Below, piece after piece: positions 25,994-34,636 of a stretch of DNA of 64,000 nt (position 1 is its first letter; each line of letters starts with the position of its first letter). The translations under genes and the position numbers were made by a program. The notes beneath the pieces were generated by a model, which was given only the letters and a program-made list of their open reading frames with translations, was not told the origin of the DNA and did no database searches. The stretch comes from Mycolicibacterium parafortuitum. GTDB taxonomy: Bacteria; Actinomycetota; Actinomycetes; Mycobacteriales; Mycobacteriaceae. Where the stretch lies: NCBI RefSeq assembly GCF_010725485.1, contig NZ_AP022598.1:4588001-4652000 (forward strand). The letters run 5' to 3'.

Positions 25994-27814
25994 TTAGCCC
26001 ATGTTTTCTGTGCTCTTCACCACAACCTGGCGGTCCTGCCTCTCCAGCAGTCGCGCATAGCCGGCACCCATGCCGAGAAGGATCAGGCCGGCCACGATGA
26101 ACACCACCACCCGGAAGATCCCGTCGAGCGTGCCCAGGTCGAACAGGAAGAGCTTCGCCATCGCCGCGGCCACCAGGCCCAGTCCCCCGCCGATCGGGAC
26201 CGAACGATCCTCACGCGGAATCCGGGCCGCGTAGCCGAACAGCGCCGCCGCCATCACGATCCACAGGATGGTCGCGGCCATGTGACCCGCATAGAAGCCG
26301 CCCTGGCCACCCGCGACGAGCATGCCGGCAGTCACGGTGCAGGTGGTCACCGCGTAGACCACGACAGCGGCCGCACCGACCCAGAGCGCGCTCTCCGTCG
26401 GATCCCACGCCCGCACGAGCGCCACCGCCGCGACAGCGAGCAGGACGCTGGACACCAATGTCGACACCCCGGTGGCCGCGCTGACCGGAATCGGGTCGAA
26501 CAGCGCATCCGGCGGCGCGTATGCCAGGTGCGCAAGTGTGCCGAAGACCGCGAATCCCGCTGAGGCCCAGCGGGCTACGGTGTCCTTGCGGGCAGCGATG
26601 GCGAGCACGACGGCGATCGCGAGCAGTACCGGCCCGGCAAGTCTGCCGTCGAAGCCGGCGGTCACGGCGATCAGGACGGCCACCGCCGCCGTCGCGGCGA
26701 GCACGTGCCGCACGACGCCCGCGACGCCGGGCCAGCTGTCGGCGAGCAGCACGACCGCCAGCAGTGTGGCAGCCACCGCCGCGGCCATCAAGGCCGCCAC
26801 CACCCGGTCGACCGCGAGACCCACACACAGCGCGGGGAGTACACCTGCCGCGGTCAGCAACGCCATCGCGACCCGATTCGTGGTGCGCGGCAACAGGATC
26901 AGCCCCGCGACCACCGCGATCACCGCCGCGATGCCGCATGCGGCGGCCAGCAGCAGATCGTCGCGGCCGTCGACGAACCGGGCCAGCAATGCCACCAGCA
27001 GCGGGAGCACCGCGGCGGCGATCCGCGCCGCGTGCAGCCAGATCCAGTCCCTGCCGAGCTGTACGGGCAGCGACACCGCCGCCAGCGCCAGCATGAAGCC
27101 GATCAACAGCAGCGAGATGCCGTCGGTGACAACGGGTGCGAGTCCGATCAGCGGCACCAGCACCAACAAGCCCAGATGTTCGGAGTCCCACCGCCGCGCC
27201 ATGGTCAGCCCTGCACCGCCGATCGCCGCGGCCACGACCAGCCCCACCGGCGGTGCCACCCATTCGTAGATCGTCGTGACGGCGATGACGTCCATATAGG
27301 CCGTGGCGATTCCGGTGGCGACCGCGGCGATCGCACCGACCCGGCCACCGGGACGGCTGTTCAACCACCACCCCACCGCGACCAGCGCGGCGGCCAGCAC
27401 TGCGCCGGCGGCCACCCGGAACTCCGGACGCAGGATCCCCGCCTGCGCGGCCAGCACCAGCAGCAGGACGACGCCGATCAGCGTGACGGCGACCCCGGCC
27501 ACCGCCAGCAGCTTGCCGATCCAGCCCTCCGACCGCTCGGTGCGCGGTTTCGGCGGCACCGGCGCGGGCGGCTGCCACACCGGCGACGGCCGCGGCGGTG
27601 GATACTGCGGCCAGTACGGCTGCGGCACCGGCTGAGTTGGCGACGCGGGTGGCACGGGCATCGCGACAGGCCCAGGCACGCCGGGGCGCTCGGTGAGGAT
27701 CCGGTCCAGCTCGGCCAGATCACCGGACACCCGCGTCAGCTGATGCGAGATCGCGGCGAAGTCCGCGGACAGCCGGGAGATGACGGCAGAGTGCGGTTCA
27801 GTCATGTCCGCCAT
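25994..27814 (-). CDS. DUF2339 polytopic membrane protein
   Basis: About 606 residues. The first 35 form a likely coiled coil (LSADFAAISHQLTRVSGDLA), then come about 55 Pro-rich residues, and from residue 95 on about 20 hydrophobic helices with few polar residues. The motif VRNAVGA-like DUF2339 core is replaced by local variants, but the layout and VATGIATAYMDVIAVTTIYE support DUF2339. The function of this family is unknown. ATG 27814 is used, and ATG 27805 three codons in is equally possible. It may be transcribed with dps 32 bases downstream. Confidence 0.7.
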   Translation of the reverse strand: MADMTEPHSAVISRLSADFAAISHQLTRVSGDLAELDRILTERPGVPGPVAMPVPPASPTQPVPQPYWPQYPPPRPSPVWQPPAPVPPKPRTERSEGWIGKLLAVAGVAVTLIGVVLLLVLAAQAGILRPEFRVAAGAVLAAALVAVGWWLNSRPGGRVGAIAAVATGIATAYMDVIAVTTIYEWVAPPVGLVVAAAIGGAGLTMARRWDSEHLGLLVLVPLIGLAPVVTDGISLLLIGFMLALAAVSLPVQLGRDWIWLHAARIAAAVLPLLVALLARFVDGRDDLLLAAACGIAAVIAVVAGLILLPRTTNRVAMALLTAAGVLPALCVGLAVDRVVAALMAAAVAATLLAVVLLADSWPGVAGVVRHVLAATAAVAVLIAVTAGFDGRLAGPVLLAIAVVLAIAARKDTVARWASAGFAVFGTLAHLAYAPPDALFDPIPVSAATGVSTLVSSVLLAVAAVALVRAWDPTESALWVGAAAVVVYAVTTCTVTAGMLVAGGQGGFYAGHMAATILWIVMAAALFGYAARIPREDRSVPIGGGLGLVAAAMAKLFLFDLGTLDGIFRVVVFIVAGLILLGMGAGYARLLERQDRQVVVKSTENMG

Positions 27815-27850
27815 CGTGGCGCAGAACCATCGCCTGCGGGATGAGTACTA

Positions 27851-28504
27851 CTACTCGTCCAGCCCGTGTTCGATTGCGTAGCGAGCCAGTTCGACTCGGT
27901 TGCCGACCTGCAGTTTCCGGAAGGTGGCCTGCACATGGTTCTCGACGGTGCGGTGGCTCAGCGACAGCCGATTCGCGATCTGCTTGGCGGTCAGGCCTTT
28001 CGCGACGTAGCGCAGGATCTCGGTCTCACGGTCGGTCAGCGCGGGGCGGTCCGATCCATCGGTGGTGGTGCGCTCGATGCGGCGGAACTCACCCAACACC
28101 AGGCCTGCCAGACCGGGGGTGAACACGGCTCGGCCCTGCGCCGTGGCGCGCACCGCGTCGGCGAGTTCCTGTTTGGACGCGCTCTTGACCAGATAGCCCG
28201 TGGCGCCTGCCTTCACGGCCTCCAGCACGTCGTCGCGTTCGTCGGAGGCCGACAGCACCAGGATCCGTGAAGACGGCGACACCGCAAGAACTTCCGCCGT
28301 CGCCTGCGCGCCGTCGCCGTCGCCGAGGCGCATGTCCATCAACACGACAGCGGGCCGGACCACGGCCGCACGGCGTTTCGCCGACGCGACACCGTCAGCG
28401 GTCGCGACCACCTCGAAGCCGTCGTCGGCCAGATCCCGGGCCACCGCCTCCCGCCAGATCGGATGGTCGTCGACGACCATCACGGTCGTTCCGGCGCCGG
28501 TCAT
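27851..28504 (-). CDS. LuxR/NarL-family response regulator, partner of the MacS-type kinase
   Basis: The 217-residue regulator has a receiver domain (MVVDDHPIWREAV, phosphoacceptor Asp57 in VVLMDMRLGDGDG, Lys in GYLVKSAS) and a C-terminal LuxR helix-turn-helix (LTDRETEILRYVAKGLTAKQ, SHRTVENHVQATFRKL). ATG 28504 overlaps the kinase stop by 4 bases (ATGA), so the two are cotranslated as a two-component system. An upstream in-frame start would lie inside the kinase gene. Targets are unknown. Confidence 0.88.
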   Translation of the reverse strand: MTGAGTTVMVVDDHPIWREAVARDLADDGFEVVATADGVASAKRRAAVVRPAVVLMDMRLGDGDGAQATAEVLAVSPSSRILVLSASDERDDVLEAVKAGATGYLVKSASKQELADAVRATAQGRAVFTPGLAGLVLGEFRRIERTTTDGSDRPALTDRETEILRYVAKGLTAKQIANRLSLSHRTVENHVQATFRKLQVGNRVELARYAIEHGLDE

Positions 28505-29595
28505 CGGTGCGGTATCCCCGGTGCGCGCGGCAACGTCAACTCCCATTCGGTTCCGGATCCGGCGCCGGTGGTCAATTCCGCGCGGCCACCCAGCCAGTTC
28601 ATCCGGCCGACAATCGATTTCGCGACTCCGACCCGTCCCTCACCCACTGCATCCTCCAGCCGCCCGTCGGGGATGCCGACCCCGTCGTCCCGGACGCTCA
28701 CGGTGACCGAGTCGCCCAGGTCCTCGAGCAGAACATACGCCCGGGCGCCGAGGCCCGCGTGGGCCTCGACGTTGTCGAGCGCGTTGGTCACCGCCGCGAA
28801 GAACTCCCTGGCGAGCGAGGATTCGAGCAGCACCGGCTCGGCGGGCACGCTGACCGACACGCGGTCGGACGCGCGTGCGCGCAGCATGGCGCCCAGATCG
28901 GCAACCGTGTCGTCCTGGGACGGCGCCTCTGCGGAGCTCACCAGGCGGCGCAGCGCGCGCTCCTGCTCACCGGCGAGCTCGGCCAGCCGCGCGGTGTCCC
29001 CGCCGATCTCCCGGCCCTTCCTGGCCACCAGCGCGAGCACCTGGATGGCGCCGTCGTGGACCTGGCGGGACAACCGTTCCCGCTCCTCCAGCGCCGCGGC
29101 CAGCCGGGTCGCCCGCTGCAGCTCGGCGTGCGCACGCCGCGCCGTCTGCGCTGCCATGCCGACAGCCAGACCGACCGCGAGCTCGATCACGATGGTGGCG
29201 TTGCGGCCGAGGTCGATGCTCACATAGCCCTTCAGCACGGCGCTGGCCGCAACCACGACCAGCCCGGCCAGCATGCCGGGAACGGGACCGGACAGGATGG
29301 CCGCCGAGATCGTCGCGTTGGTGGCCCACAGCGTGGTCGGCCACGACTGGTTGTCCAGCGCCCACTGGTCGGACGCGACGAACTCCGTCGAGAGCATCAG
29401 CGCCACCACGACCGCGACCTCGGCGAGCACCCACGCCGGACGTCTGCCGAACCCCTGCAGATAGGCGACGGCGCACGCCGCGCTCCATGCGAGCAACACC
29501 GCGAACAGCACCCAGGCGACGCCGGAAGCCTGCAGATCGTCGTTCACCGACAGCTGGAAACCGAGCGCGTACCCGCAGCTGAGCAGCCGGAACAC
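28501..29595 (-). CDS. MacS-family sensor histidine kinase
   Basis: The 364-residue kinase has an N-terminal membrane sensor of five to six helices (DUF5931-like: FRLLSCGYALGFQLSVNDDL) and a HisKA_3 segment with the phosphoacceptor His in LSRQVHDGAIQVLAL (about residue 175). The HATPase domain has NALDNVEAHAG, DDGVGIP and GRVGVAKSIVGRM. GTG 29595 is the first standard start. Homologues begin earlier with a TPLWRAAQVFRL-type sequence, and that sequence is in fact encoded here in frame, but without an ATG, GTG or TTG. The true start may be non-canonical within 29596-29636, next to the glnQ-like stop. The signal sensed is unknown. Confidence 0.82.
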   Translation of the reverse strand: MFRLLSCGYALGFQLSVNDDLQASGVAWVLFAVLLAWSAACAVAYLQGFGRRPAWVLAEVAVVVALMLSTEFVASDQWALDNQSWPTTLWATNATISAAILSGPVPGMLAGLVVVAASAVLKGYVSIDLGRNATIVIELAVGLAVGMAAQTARRAHAELQRATRLAAALEERERLSRQVHDGAIQVLALVARKGREIGGDTARLAELAGEQERALRRLVSSAEAPSQDDTVADLGAMLRARASDRVSVSVPAEPVLLESSLAREFFAAVTNALDNVEAHAGLGARAYVLLEDLGDSVTVSVRDDGVGIPDGRLEDAVGEGRVGVAKSIVGRMNWLGGRAELTTGAGSGTEWELTLPRAPGIPHR

Positions 29596-29633
29596 CTGGG
29601 CGGCCCGCCACAGCGGCGTAGCCGGGTCCGTCG

Positions 29634-30416
29634 CTACATCACCTTGGAGAGAAACGCCTGCGTCCGTTCGTGCTGTGGGTTGGCCATCACCTCGCGGGGG
29701 TTGCCCCGCTCGACGACGACACCCCCGTCCATGAACACCAACTCGTCGGCCACCTCGCGGGCGAAACCCATCTCGTGGGTCACCACGACCATCGTCATAC
29801 CCTGTCCGGCAAGCTTTTTCATCACACCCAGCACCTCGCCGACCAGTTCGGGGTCGAGCGCCGAGGTGGGCTCGTCGAACAGCATCAGCTTGGGTTGCAT
29901 CGCCAGCGCCCTGGCGATCGCGACCCGCTGCTGCTGGCCGCCGGAGAGCTGCGCGGGATACGCCTGGGCCTTGTCGGCGAGTCCGACCTGCGCGAGCAAC
30001 TCCTTGCCGCGCTCGACCGCCTCGGCCTTCTTGACCCCGGCGACCTGCACGGGCGCCTCGATCACGTTGCCGAGCGCGGTCCGGTGCGGGAACAGGTTGA
30101 AGTGCTGGAACACCATCCCGACCTCACGGCGCTGCTTGGCGACATCGCGCGGCTTCATCTCGTGCAGCTTGCCGCCGCGCTCGTTGTAGCCCACCAGCGC
30201 ACCGTCGACATAGAGCCTTCCCGCGCTGACGGTCTCCAGGTGGTTGATACAGCGCAGAAAGGTCGACTTGCCGGAGCCCGACGGGCCGACCATCACCAGC
30301 ACCTGGCCCTTCTGGACCTCCAGCGTGATGCCCTTGAGCACCTGCAGCGCACCGAAGTTCTTGCACACCAACTCGGCCTTGACCATCGGCGTGGCGCTGA
30401 CTGCCTCTGCTGTCAT
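29634..30416 (-). CDS. Polar amino acid ABC importer ATPase (GlnQ-like)
   Basis: About 260 residues: Walker [11 protein letters not shown] (near residue 46), [14 protein letters not shown]-loop, signature [15 protein letters not shown], Walker [20 protein letters not shown] and the switch His in [12 protein letters not shown]. All are typical of the GlnQ/HisP subfamily. ATG 30416 has GAGAAGGA at the right spacing. The ATG two codons upstream lies directly against that site and is less likely. It ends a three-gene operon behind a permease and a binding protein. Confidence 0.9.
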   Translation of the reverse strand: MTAEAVSATPMVKAELVCKNFGALQVLKGITLEVQKGQVLVMVGPSGSGKSTFLRCINHLETVSAGRLYVDGALVGYNERGGKLHEMKPRDVAKQRREVGMVFQHFNLFPHRTALGNVIEAPVQVAGVKKAEAVERGKELLAQVGLADKAQAYPAQLSGGQQQRVAIARALAMQPKLMLFDEPTSALDPELVGEVLGVMKKLAGQGMTMVVVTHEMGFAREVADELVFMDGGVVVERGNPREVMANPQHERTQAFLSKVM

Positions 30417-30427
30417 ACCCATCCTTC

Positions 30428-31354
30428 TCAGCCTGCCGGAGGCTGTTGTGCCAGCGCCAGCGCTTCGAGCTGCTTGGAGGTCAGCTTGCGCGAAGCGCCC
30501 CGGGAGAAGTACCGCTCCAGGTAATACTGCCCGACCATCAGGATGCTCGTGATCACCAGATACCAGGCCGCGGCCACCAGCAGCAGCGGCACCGGCTCGA
30601 AGATCCGGGCCGCAATCTCACGGGTGGCGATGCTGTACACATCGAACGCGTACGGCACGGCCGTGACCAGCGATGTCGTCTTCAACAAGCTGATCAGCTC
30701 GTTGCCCGTCGGCGGGATGATCACCCGCATGGCCTGCGGCAACACCGTCCGCCGCATGGCCTTACCCCAGGACATCCCCAACGCCGTGGAGGCCTCCAGC
30801 TGCCCCTCGGGGACCGACAGGATGCCGGCACGCACGATCTCGGCCATGTAGGCCGCCTCGTTGAGGCCGAGGCCGATCACCGCGAGCACGAACGGTATGG
30901 ACAGGTCCTGCAGTTCGATGGCGAAGAACGACGGCCCGAACGGCACGCCGAGCTGGATGTTCTGGTAGATCGTCGGGAACAGACCCCAGAACGCCAACTG
31001 CACGTAGATCGGGGTGCCGCGGAAGATCCACAGGAACACCCACGCCACCGAACTGAGCACCGGGTTGTCCGACAACCGCATGACGGTCAACACGACGCCG
31101 AGCAGGATGCCGATGACCATCGAGTAGATGGTCAGCTGCAGCGTGTTGAAGACGCCCAACAGGATGCGCTCGTGGAAGAAGTACTCCCCGAACGTCGACC
31201 AGCCGTAGGCCGGGTTGGTCGCCGCACCCCATAGAAAGAGTCCGACGAGGACGATGATGACGCCGGCCGCCACCCACCGCCAGGGATGCCGCAACGGGAC
31301 GGCATCGATGGCCTGGGGCGCACTGGACGGAGGCGGCGTGCCGGCGTCGGTCAT
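30428..31354 (-). CDS. Polar amino acid ABC importer permease (HisM/GlnP-like)
   Basis: The 308-residue permease has an N-terminal Pro-rich tail (TPPPSSAPQ), a first helix at about residue 28, and the HEAT-type core [39 protein letters not shown] and [20 protein letters not shown] follow, with [20 protein letters not shown] (ATPase-contact loop). A single permease gene implies a homodimer. It lies 5 bases after the binding protein and 11 bases before the ATPase gene. Confidence 0.9.
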   Translation of the reverse strand: MTDAGTPPPSSAPQAIDAVPLRHPWRWVAAGVIIVLVGLFLWGAATNPAYGWSTFGEYFFHERILLGVFNTLQLTIYSMVIGILLGVVLTVMRLSDNPVLSSVAWVFLWIFRGTPIYVQLAFWGLFPTIYQNIQLGVPFGPSFFAIELQDLSIPFVLAVIGLGLNEAAYMAEIVRAGILSVPEGQLEASTALGMSWGKAMRRTVLPQAMRVIIPPTGNELISLLKTTSLVTAVPYAFDVYSIATREIAARIFEPVPLLLVAAAWYLVITSILMVGQYYLERYFSRGASRKLTSKQLEALALAQQPPAG

Positions 31355-31359
31355 GTCGG

Positions 31360-32280
31360 TCAGGAGATCGCGCCGTTGATCACCGGCTTGTCGATCATCC
31401 CGTCTTCGAGACCCCAGTTGGCGGCGATCTCCTTGTACTTACCGGTGTCGATCAGATGCTGCAGCGCCTGCAGCAGTGACTGGGCCAATGGGGACCCCTT
31501 GGCGACAGGCCAACCGTAGGGCGCCGAGTCGAATGTCTCACCGGCCTCCTCAAGCTTGCCGTTGGTCTGCTTGATCGCATACAGCGTGACCGGCGAATCG
31601 GCCGACATCGCGTCGGCCTGGCCGAGCACGACGGCGTTGGTCGCGGCATCCTGGCTGTCGAAGGCCACGATGTCGATGGCCGGCTTGCCCTCGTCGGTGC
31701 ACTTCTTGCTGCGCGCCGGCAGCTCGTCGGTCTCCTGGACCGTCGTCGCCTGCACCGCGACCTTCTTGCCGCACGCGTTCTCCGGATCGATGTCCGCGCC
31801 CGCAGGCTTGGCCCACAGGGTGCCTGCCGAGAAGTAGGTGACGAAGTCGACCTGCTCCTCACGCTCCTTGCTGTCGGTAAACGACGACATCCCGACGTTG
31901 AACGTGCCGCCCTGGACCGACGGGATGATCTTGGCGAAATCGGCCTCGCGGTAGTCGGGGGTCAGGCCCAGGGTGCCCGCGACCGCGTTCATCAGGTCGA
32001 CGTCGAAGCCGACGATCTGGCCGCTCTCATCCTTGAACTCGTTCGGCGCATAGGGGATGTTCACGCCGATGACCAGGGTGCCGGTCGACTTGATGGCCTC
32101 GGGCACGGTGTTCGCGATTTCGTCGACCTTCTCCGCGGGCGCGGCGGCGGTCGGGGATCCCTCCTCGCTCGGGGCTTCCGAGCTGCTCGAACAACCGGAC
32201 AGCGCCATGGCGCCCGTCGCGGCGAATACCGCTGCGATGCGCCAGAGCTTGGTCCGGCGGTCTTGGATTCCACCCAACAC
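31360..32280 (-). CDS. Polar amino acid-binding lipoprotein (GlnH-like)
   Basis: This 306-residue extracytoplasmic binding protein starts at GTG 32280 with a basic region (DRRTKLWR), a hydrophobic core and lipobox ALSGC. The mature protein shows family signatures TLVIGVNIPYAPNEFKDESG, IVGFDVDLMNAVAGTLG and YREADFAKIIPSVQGGTFNV, plus a Cys pair. The ligand is probably an amino acid such as glutamine or glutamate but is not fixed by sequence. It leads the importer operon. Its 193-base upstream region contains a candidate GlnR site. Confidence 0.88.
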   Translation of the reverse strand: MLGGIQDRRTKLWRIAAVFAATGAMALSGCSSSSEAPSEEGSPTAAAPAEKVDEIANTVPEAIKSTGTLVIGVNIPYAPNEFKDESGQIVGFDVDLMNAVAGTLGLTPDYREADFAKIIPSVQGGTFNVGMSSFTDSKEREEQVDFVTYFSAGTLWAKPAGADIDPENACGKKVAVQATTVQETDELPARSKKCTDEGKPAIDIVAFDSQDAATNAVVLGQADAMSADSPVTLYAIKQTNGKLEEAGETFDSAPYGWPVAKGSPLAQSLLQALQHLIDTGKYKEIAANWGLEDGMIDKPVINGAIS

Positions 32281-32388
32281 TGGTTTGCCTCAACTTTCTT
32301 CTCGGGTCGTCGCGTCCGTCTGAGTCTGCCTACCGGGGCGACCAGGCAGGAACGTTAACGACCGATGACCCGGCGCGCAGCGCCAGTA

Positions 32389-32401
32389 ACGGAACATTAA
32401 C
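32389..32401. promoter_or_regulatory. Candidate GlnR box (AC-n9-AC)
   Basis: GTAACGGAACATTAAC contains AC, nine bases, AC, the core pattern described for GlnR sites in M. smegmatis. It lies 109 bases upstream of the start of the amino acid-binding lipoprotein gene, in the divergent gap with the HdeD-like gene. A second, looser TTAAC/TGACC pair lies at 32355-32370. Short motifs like this arise often by chance. Confidence 0.3.
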
Positions 32402-32446
32402 GACACGGTTAGGACATCACAGCGGTACCGCGAAATCGGAACCGGC

Positions 32447-32464
32447 GTGTCGCACGTGTGACAC
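32447..32464. promoter_or_regulatory. 18-bp near-perfect palindrome before the HdeD-like gene
   Basis: GTGTCGCACGTGTGACAC reads almost the same on both strands, with one symmetric mismatch pair. It ends 9 bases before the ATG of the HdeD-like gene, so a bound dimeric regulator would block the promoter or the transcript start. The GTG/CAC spacing does not fit the mycobacterial CRP consensus. Confidence 0.5.
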
Positions 32465-32473
32465 ACTTTCCTG

Positions 32474-33067
32474 ATGGAAACCGCTGCTCCCCCAAGCATG
32501 TTGCAGCATCTCTGGAAGACGGCGTTGCTGTCTGGGGTGCTCACGATCATTCTCGGAGCGATGGTGTGGTTCTGGCCCACCATCAGCGTGTTCGTTGCGG
32601 CCATCTTCTTCGCGGCCTATTTGCTGGTCACCGGCGTTTCGCAGGTGGTCTTCGCGTTTGCCCTCAAGGTGTCGGCGAGCGGGCGGGTGCTGCTGTTCAT
32701 CAGCGGTGCGGCCGCCCTGATCCTGGCCGTGATGTGCTTCCGCAATTTCGGTAATGCCGTTCTTCTGCTGGCCATTTGGATCGGCATCGGCTTCATCTTC
32801 CGCGGTGTGGCCACCGCGGTGTCGGCGATCAGCGATCCGGACCTCCCCGGCCGGGGCTGGGAGATCTTCATCGGTGTCATCAGCCTGATCGCCGGCGTGA
32901 TCCTGTTGGCCGCGCCGTTCGAATCCCTCGAGACCCTGACCGTGGTCGTCGGCATCTGGCTGGTGGTGCTCGGCGTGTTCGAGGTGATCTCGGCATTCGG
33001 AATTCGTTCGGCAAGCAAAGACCTGAAAACCATCGAGTCGAACCTCACACCGAGTCGAGTCGAATAA
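32474..33067 (+). CDS. HdeD-family (DUF308) membrane protein
   Basis: The 197-residue protein has six hydrophobic helices in three DUF308 pairs, for example LLSGVLTIILGAMVWFWPTI, VLLFISGAAALILAVMCF and GWEIFIGVISLIAGVILLAA, and a charged C-terminal tail. HdeD is linked to acid resistance in enterobacteria, and the mycobacterial role is not known. ATG 32474 has no ribosome site in front of it, and the palindrome ends 9 bases away, so a very short or absent leader is possible. It sits 90 bases upstream of cydA in the same direction. Confidence 0.8.
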   Translation: METAAPPSMLQHLWKTALLSGVLTIILGAMVWFWPTISVFVAAIFFAAYLLVTGVSQVVFAFALKVSASGRVLLFISGAAALILAVMCFRNFGNAVLLLAIWIGIGFIFRGVATAVSAISDPDLPGRGWEIFIGVISLIAGVILLAAPFESLETLTVVVGIWLVVLGVFEVISAFGIRSASKDLKTIESNLTPSRVE

Positions 33068-33103
33068 GGGCAAAAGTCCCTTGCCACCACCACCCCCATG
33101 ACT

Positions 33104-33118
33104 ACTACATTGTGTCGT
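33104..33118. promoter_or_regulatory. Possible BlaI-like inverted repeat upstream of cydA
   Basis: ACTACATTGTGTCGT has half-sites ACtACA and TGTcGT around three bases. This resembles the mycobacterial BlaI operator (ACTACA-n2-TGTAGT) but has one extra spacer base and one mismatch. It lies 39 bases before the cydA start, in the region expected to hold the promoter. Confidence 0.25.
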
Positions 33119-33157
33119 AGAAGGAGTAGATTGCTTCTTTAGAGCTTGGGAGTGCGC

Positions 33158-34627
33158 ATGGACGCTCTGGATGTTTCTCGCTGGCAGTTCGGTATCACGA
33201 CCGTCTACCACTTCATCTTCGTCCCGTTGACCATCGGGCTGGCCCCGCTGCTCGCTGTGATGCAGACGATCTGGCATGTCACCGGAAACACCGCCTGGTA
33301 CCGGCTCACCAAGTTCTTCGGCAAGCTCTTCCTGATCAACTTCGCGATCGGCGTCGCCACCGGCATTGTGCAGGAGTTCCAGTTCGGTATGAACTGGAGT
33401 GAGTACTCGAAGTTCGTCGGCGACATCTTCGGCGCCCCGCTGGCTTTCGAGGGACTGGTCGCGTTCTTCTTCGAATCCACCTTCATCGGTTTGTGGATCT
33501 TCGGCTGGAGCCGTCTTCCCCGCGCAGTCCACCTGGCATGCATCTGGATCGTCGCGTTCGGCGTCAACGCCTCGGCGTACTTCATCATCGCCGCCAACTC
33601 CTTCATGCAGCACCCGGTCGGAGCGAAGTTCAATCCGGAGTCCGGCCGCGCCGAGCTCGTCGATTTCGGTGCGCTGCTGACCAACAACACCGCGATATGG
33701 GCTTTCCTGCATGCCGTCGCAGGCTCCCTGCTCACCGCGGGCGCATTCGTCGCGGGTATCTCGGCGTGGCTCATGGTGCGCGACCGCCGGCGCAACCCGG
33801 GTGACCCCGCACCGCTGGACTCGCAGGCGATGTTCCGCCCGGCCGCGATCATGGGCAGCTTCGTCGCGCTGGTCGCCGCCGCGGGATTGTTCTTCACCGG
33901 CGACATCCAGGGCAAGCTGATGTTCGTCCAGCAGCCGATGAAGATGGCATCGGCAGAGTCGTTGTGCCACACCGAAACCGACCCGGATTTCTCCATCCTG
34001 ACCGTCGGAACCCATAACAACTGCGACAGCGTCACCCACCTCATCGAGGTTCCGTACGTGCTGCCGTTCCTGGCCGAGAGCAGGTTCAGCGGCGTCACGC
34101 TGCAGGGTGTGCAGGATCTGCAGGCGCAGTACGAGGAGAAGTTCGGCCCGGGCGACTACCGGCCCAACCTGTTCGTCACCTACTGGTCATTCCGCGCGAT
34201 GATCGGCCTGCTCCTGGTTCCGGTCGCGTTCGCGTTGGTGACCTTGTGGCTGACCCGGCGCGGCCGGATACCGGACCAACGGTGGCTCGGCACATTCGGC
34301 ATCCTGACGATCCCGACACCGTTCCTGGCGAACTCCGCAGGCTGGATCTTCACCGAGATGGGGCGGCAACCGTGGGTGGTGGTGCCCAACCCCACCGGCG
34401 ACCAGATGGTGCGGATGACGGTGCAGGAAGGCGTGTCCAACCACGCCGCGGGCACCGTGTGGCTGTCGCTAGCCGTGTTCACGTTGCTCTACGGAGCGCT
34501 CGCGGTGGTCTGGTTCTACCTGATGAGGCGCTACGTCGCCGAAGGCCCGCAGGAGCATGACGCCGAGCCTGCTCCCCCGACCCCGCCCGACAGCGACGAC
34601 GTCGCCCCCCTCTCGTTCGCGTACTAG
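33158..34627 (+). CDS. cydA: Cytochrome bd oxidase subunit I
   Basis: The 489-residue haem-bearing subunit of the bd-type quinol oxidase transfers electrons from menaquinol to oxygen in the cytoplasmic membrane. The haem ligands fit His in WQFGITTVYHFIFVPLTIGL, the second His in the VHLACIWIVAFG to FMQHPVG region, and Met in QQPMKMASAE. The short Q-loop with the quinol-site GDIQGK is visible. ATG 33158 is preceded by TTGGGAG, and TTG 33146 upstream is less likely. The C-terminus is acidic/Pro-rich. It starts the rightward cydA-cydB-cydD-cydC operon. Confidence 0.95.
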   Translation: MDALDVSRWQFGITTVYHFIFVPLTIGLAPLLAVMQTIWHVTGNTAWYRLTKFFGKLFLINFAIGVATGIVQEFQFGMNWSEYSKFVGDIFGAPLAFEGLVAFFFESTFIGLWIFGWSRLPRAVHLACIWIVAFGVNASAYFIIAANSFMQHPVGAKFNPESGRAELVDFGALLTNNTAIWAFLHAVAGSLLTAGAFVAGISAWLMVRDRRRNPGDPAPLDSQAMFRPAAIMGSFVALVAAAGLFFTGDIQGKLMFVQQPMKMASAESLCHTETDPDFSILTVGTHNNCDSVTHLIEVPYVLPFLAESRFSGVTLQGVQDLQAQYEEKFGPGDYRPNLFVTYWSFRAMIGLLLVPVAFALVTLWLTRRGRIPDQRWLGTFGILTIPTPFLANSAGWIFTEMGRQPWVVVPNPTGDQMVRMTVQEGVSNHAAGTVWLSLAVFTLLYGALAVVWFYLMRRYVAEGPQEHDAEPAPPTPPDSDDVAPLSFAY

Positions 34628-34636
34628 GAGACCGCC

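Noticed and set aside
32355..32370. Second GlnR box
   Set aside because: The AC pairs here are 8 rather than 9 bases apart, so it was not annotated as a separate site.
32447..32464. CRP/cAMP receptor site
   Set aside because: The GTG and CAC arms are 12 bases apart rather than the 6 to 8 of the mycobacterial CRP consensus, so only an unassigned palindrome is claimed.
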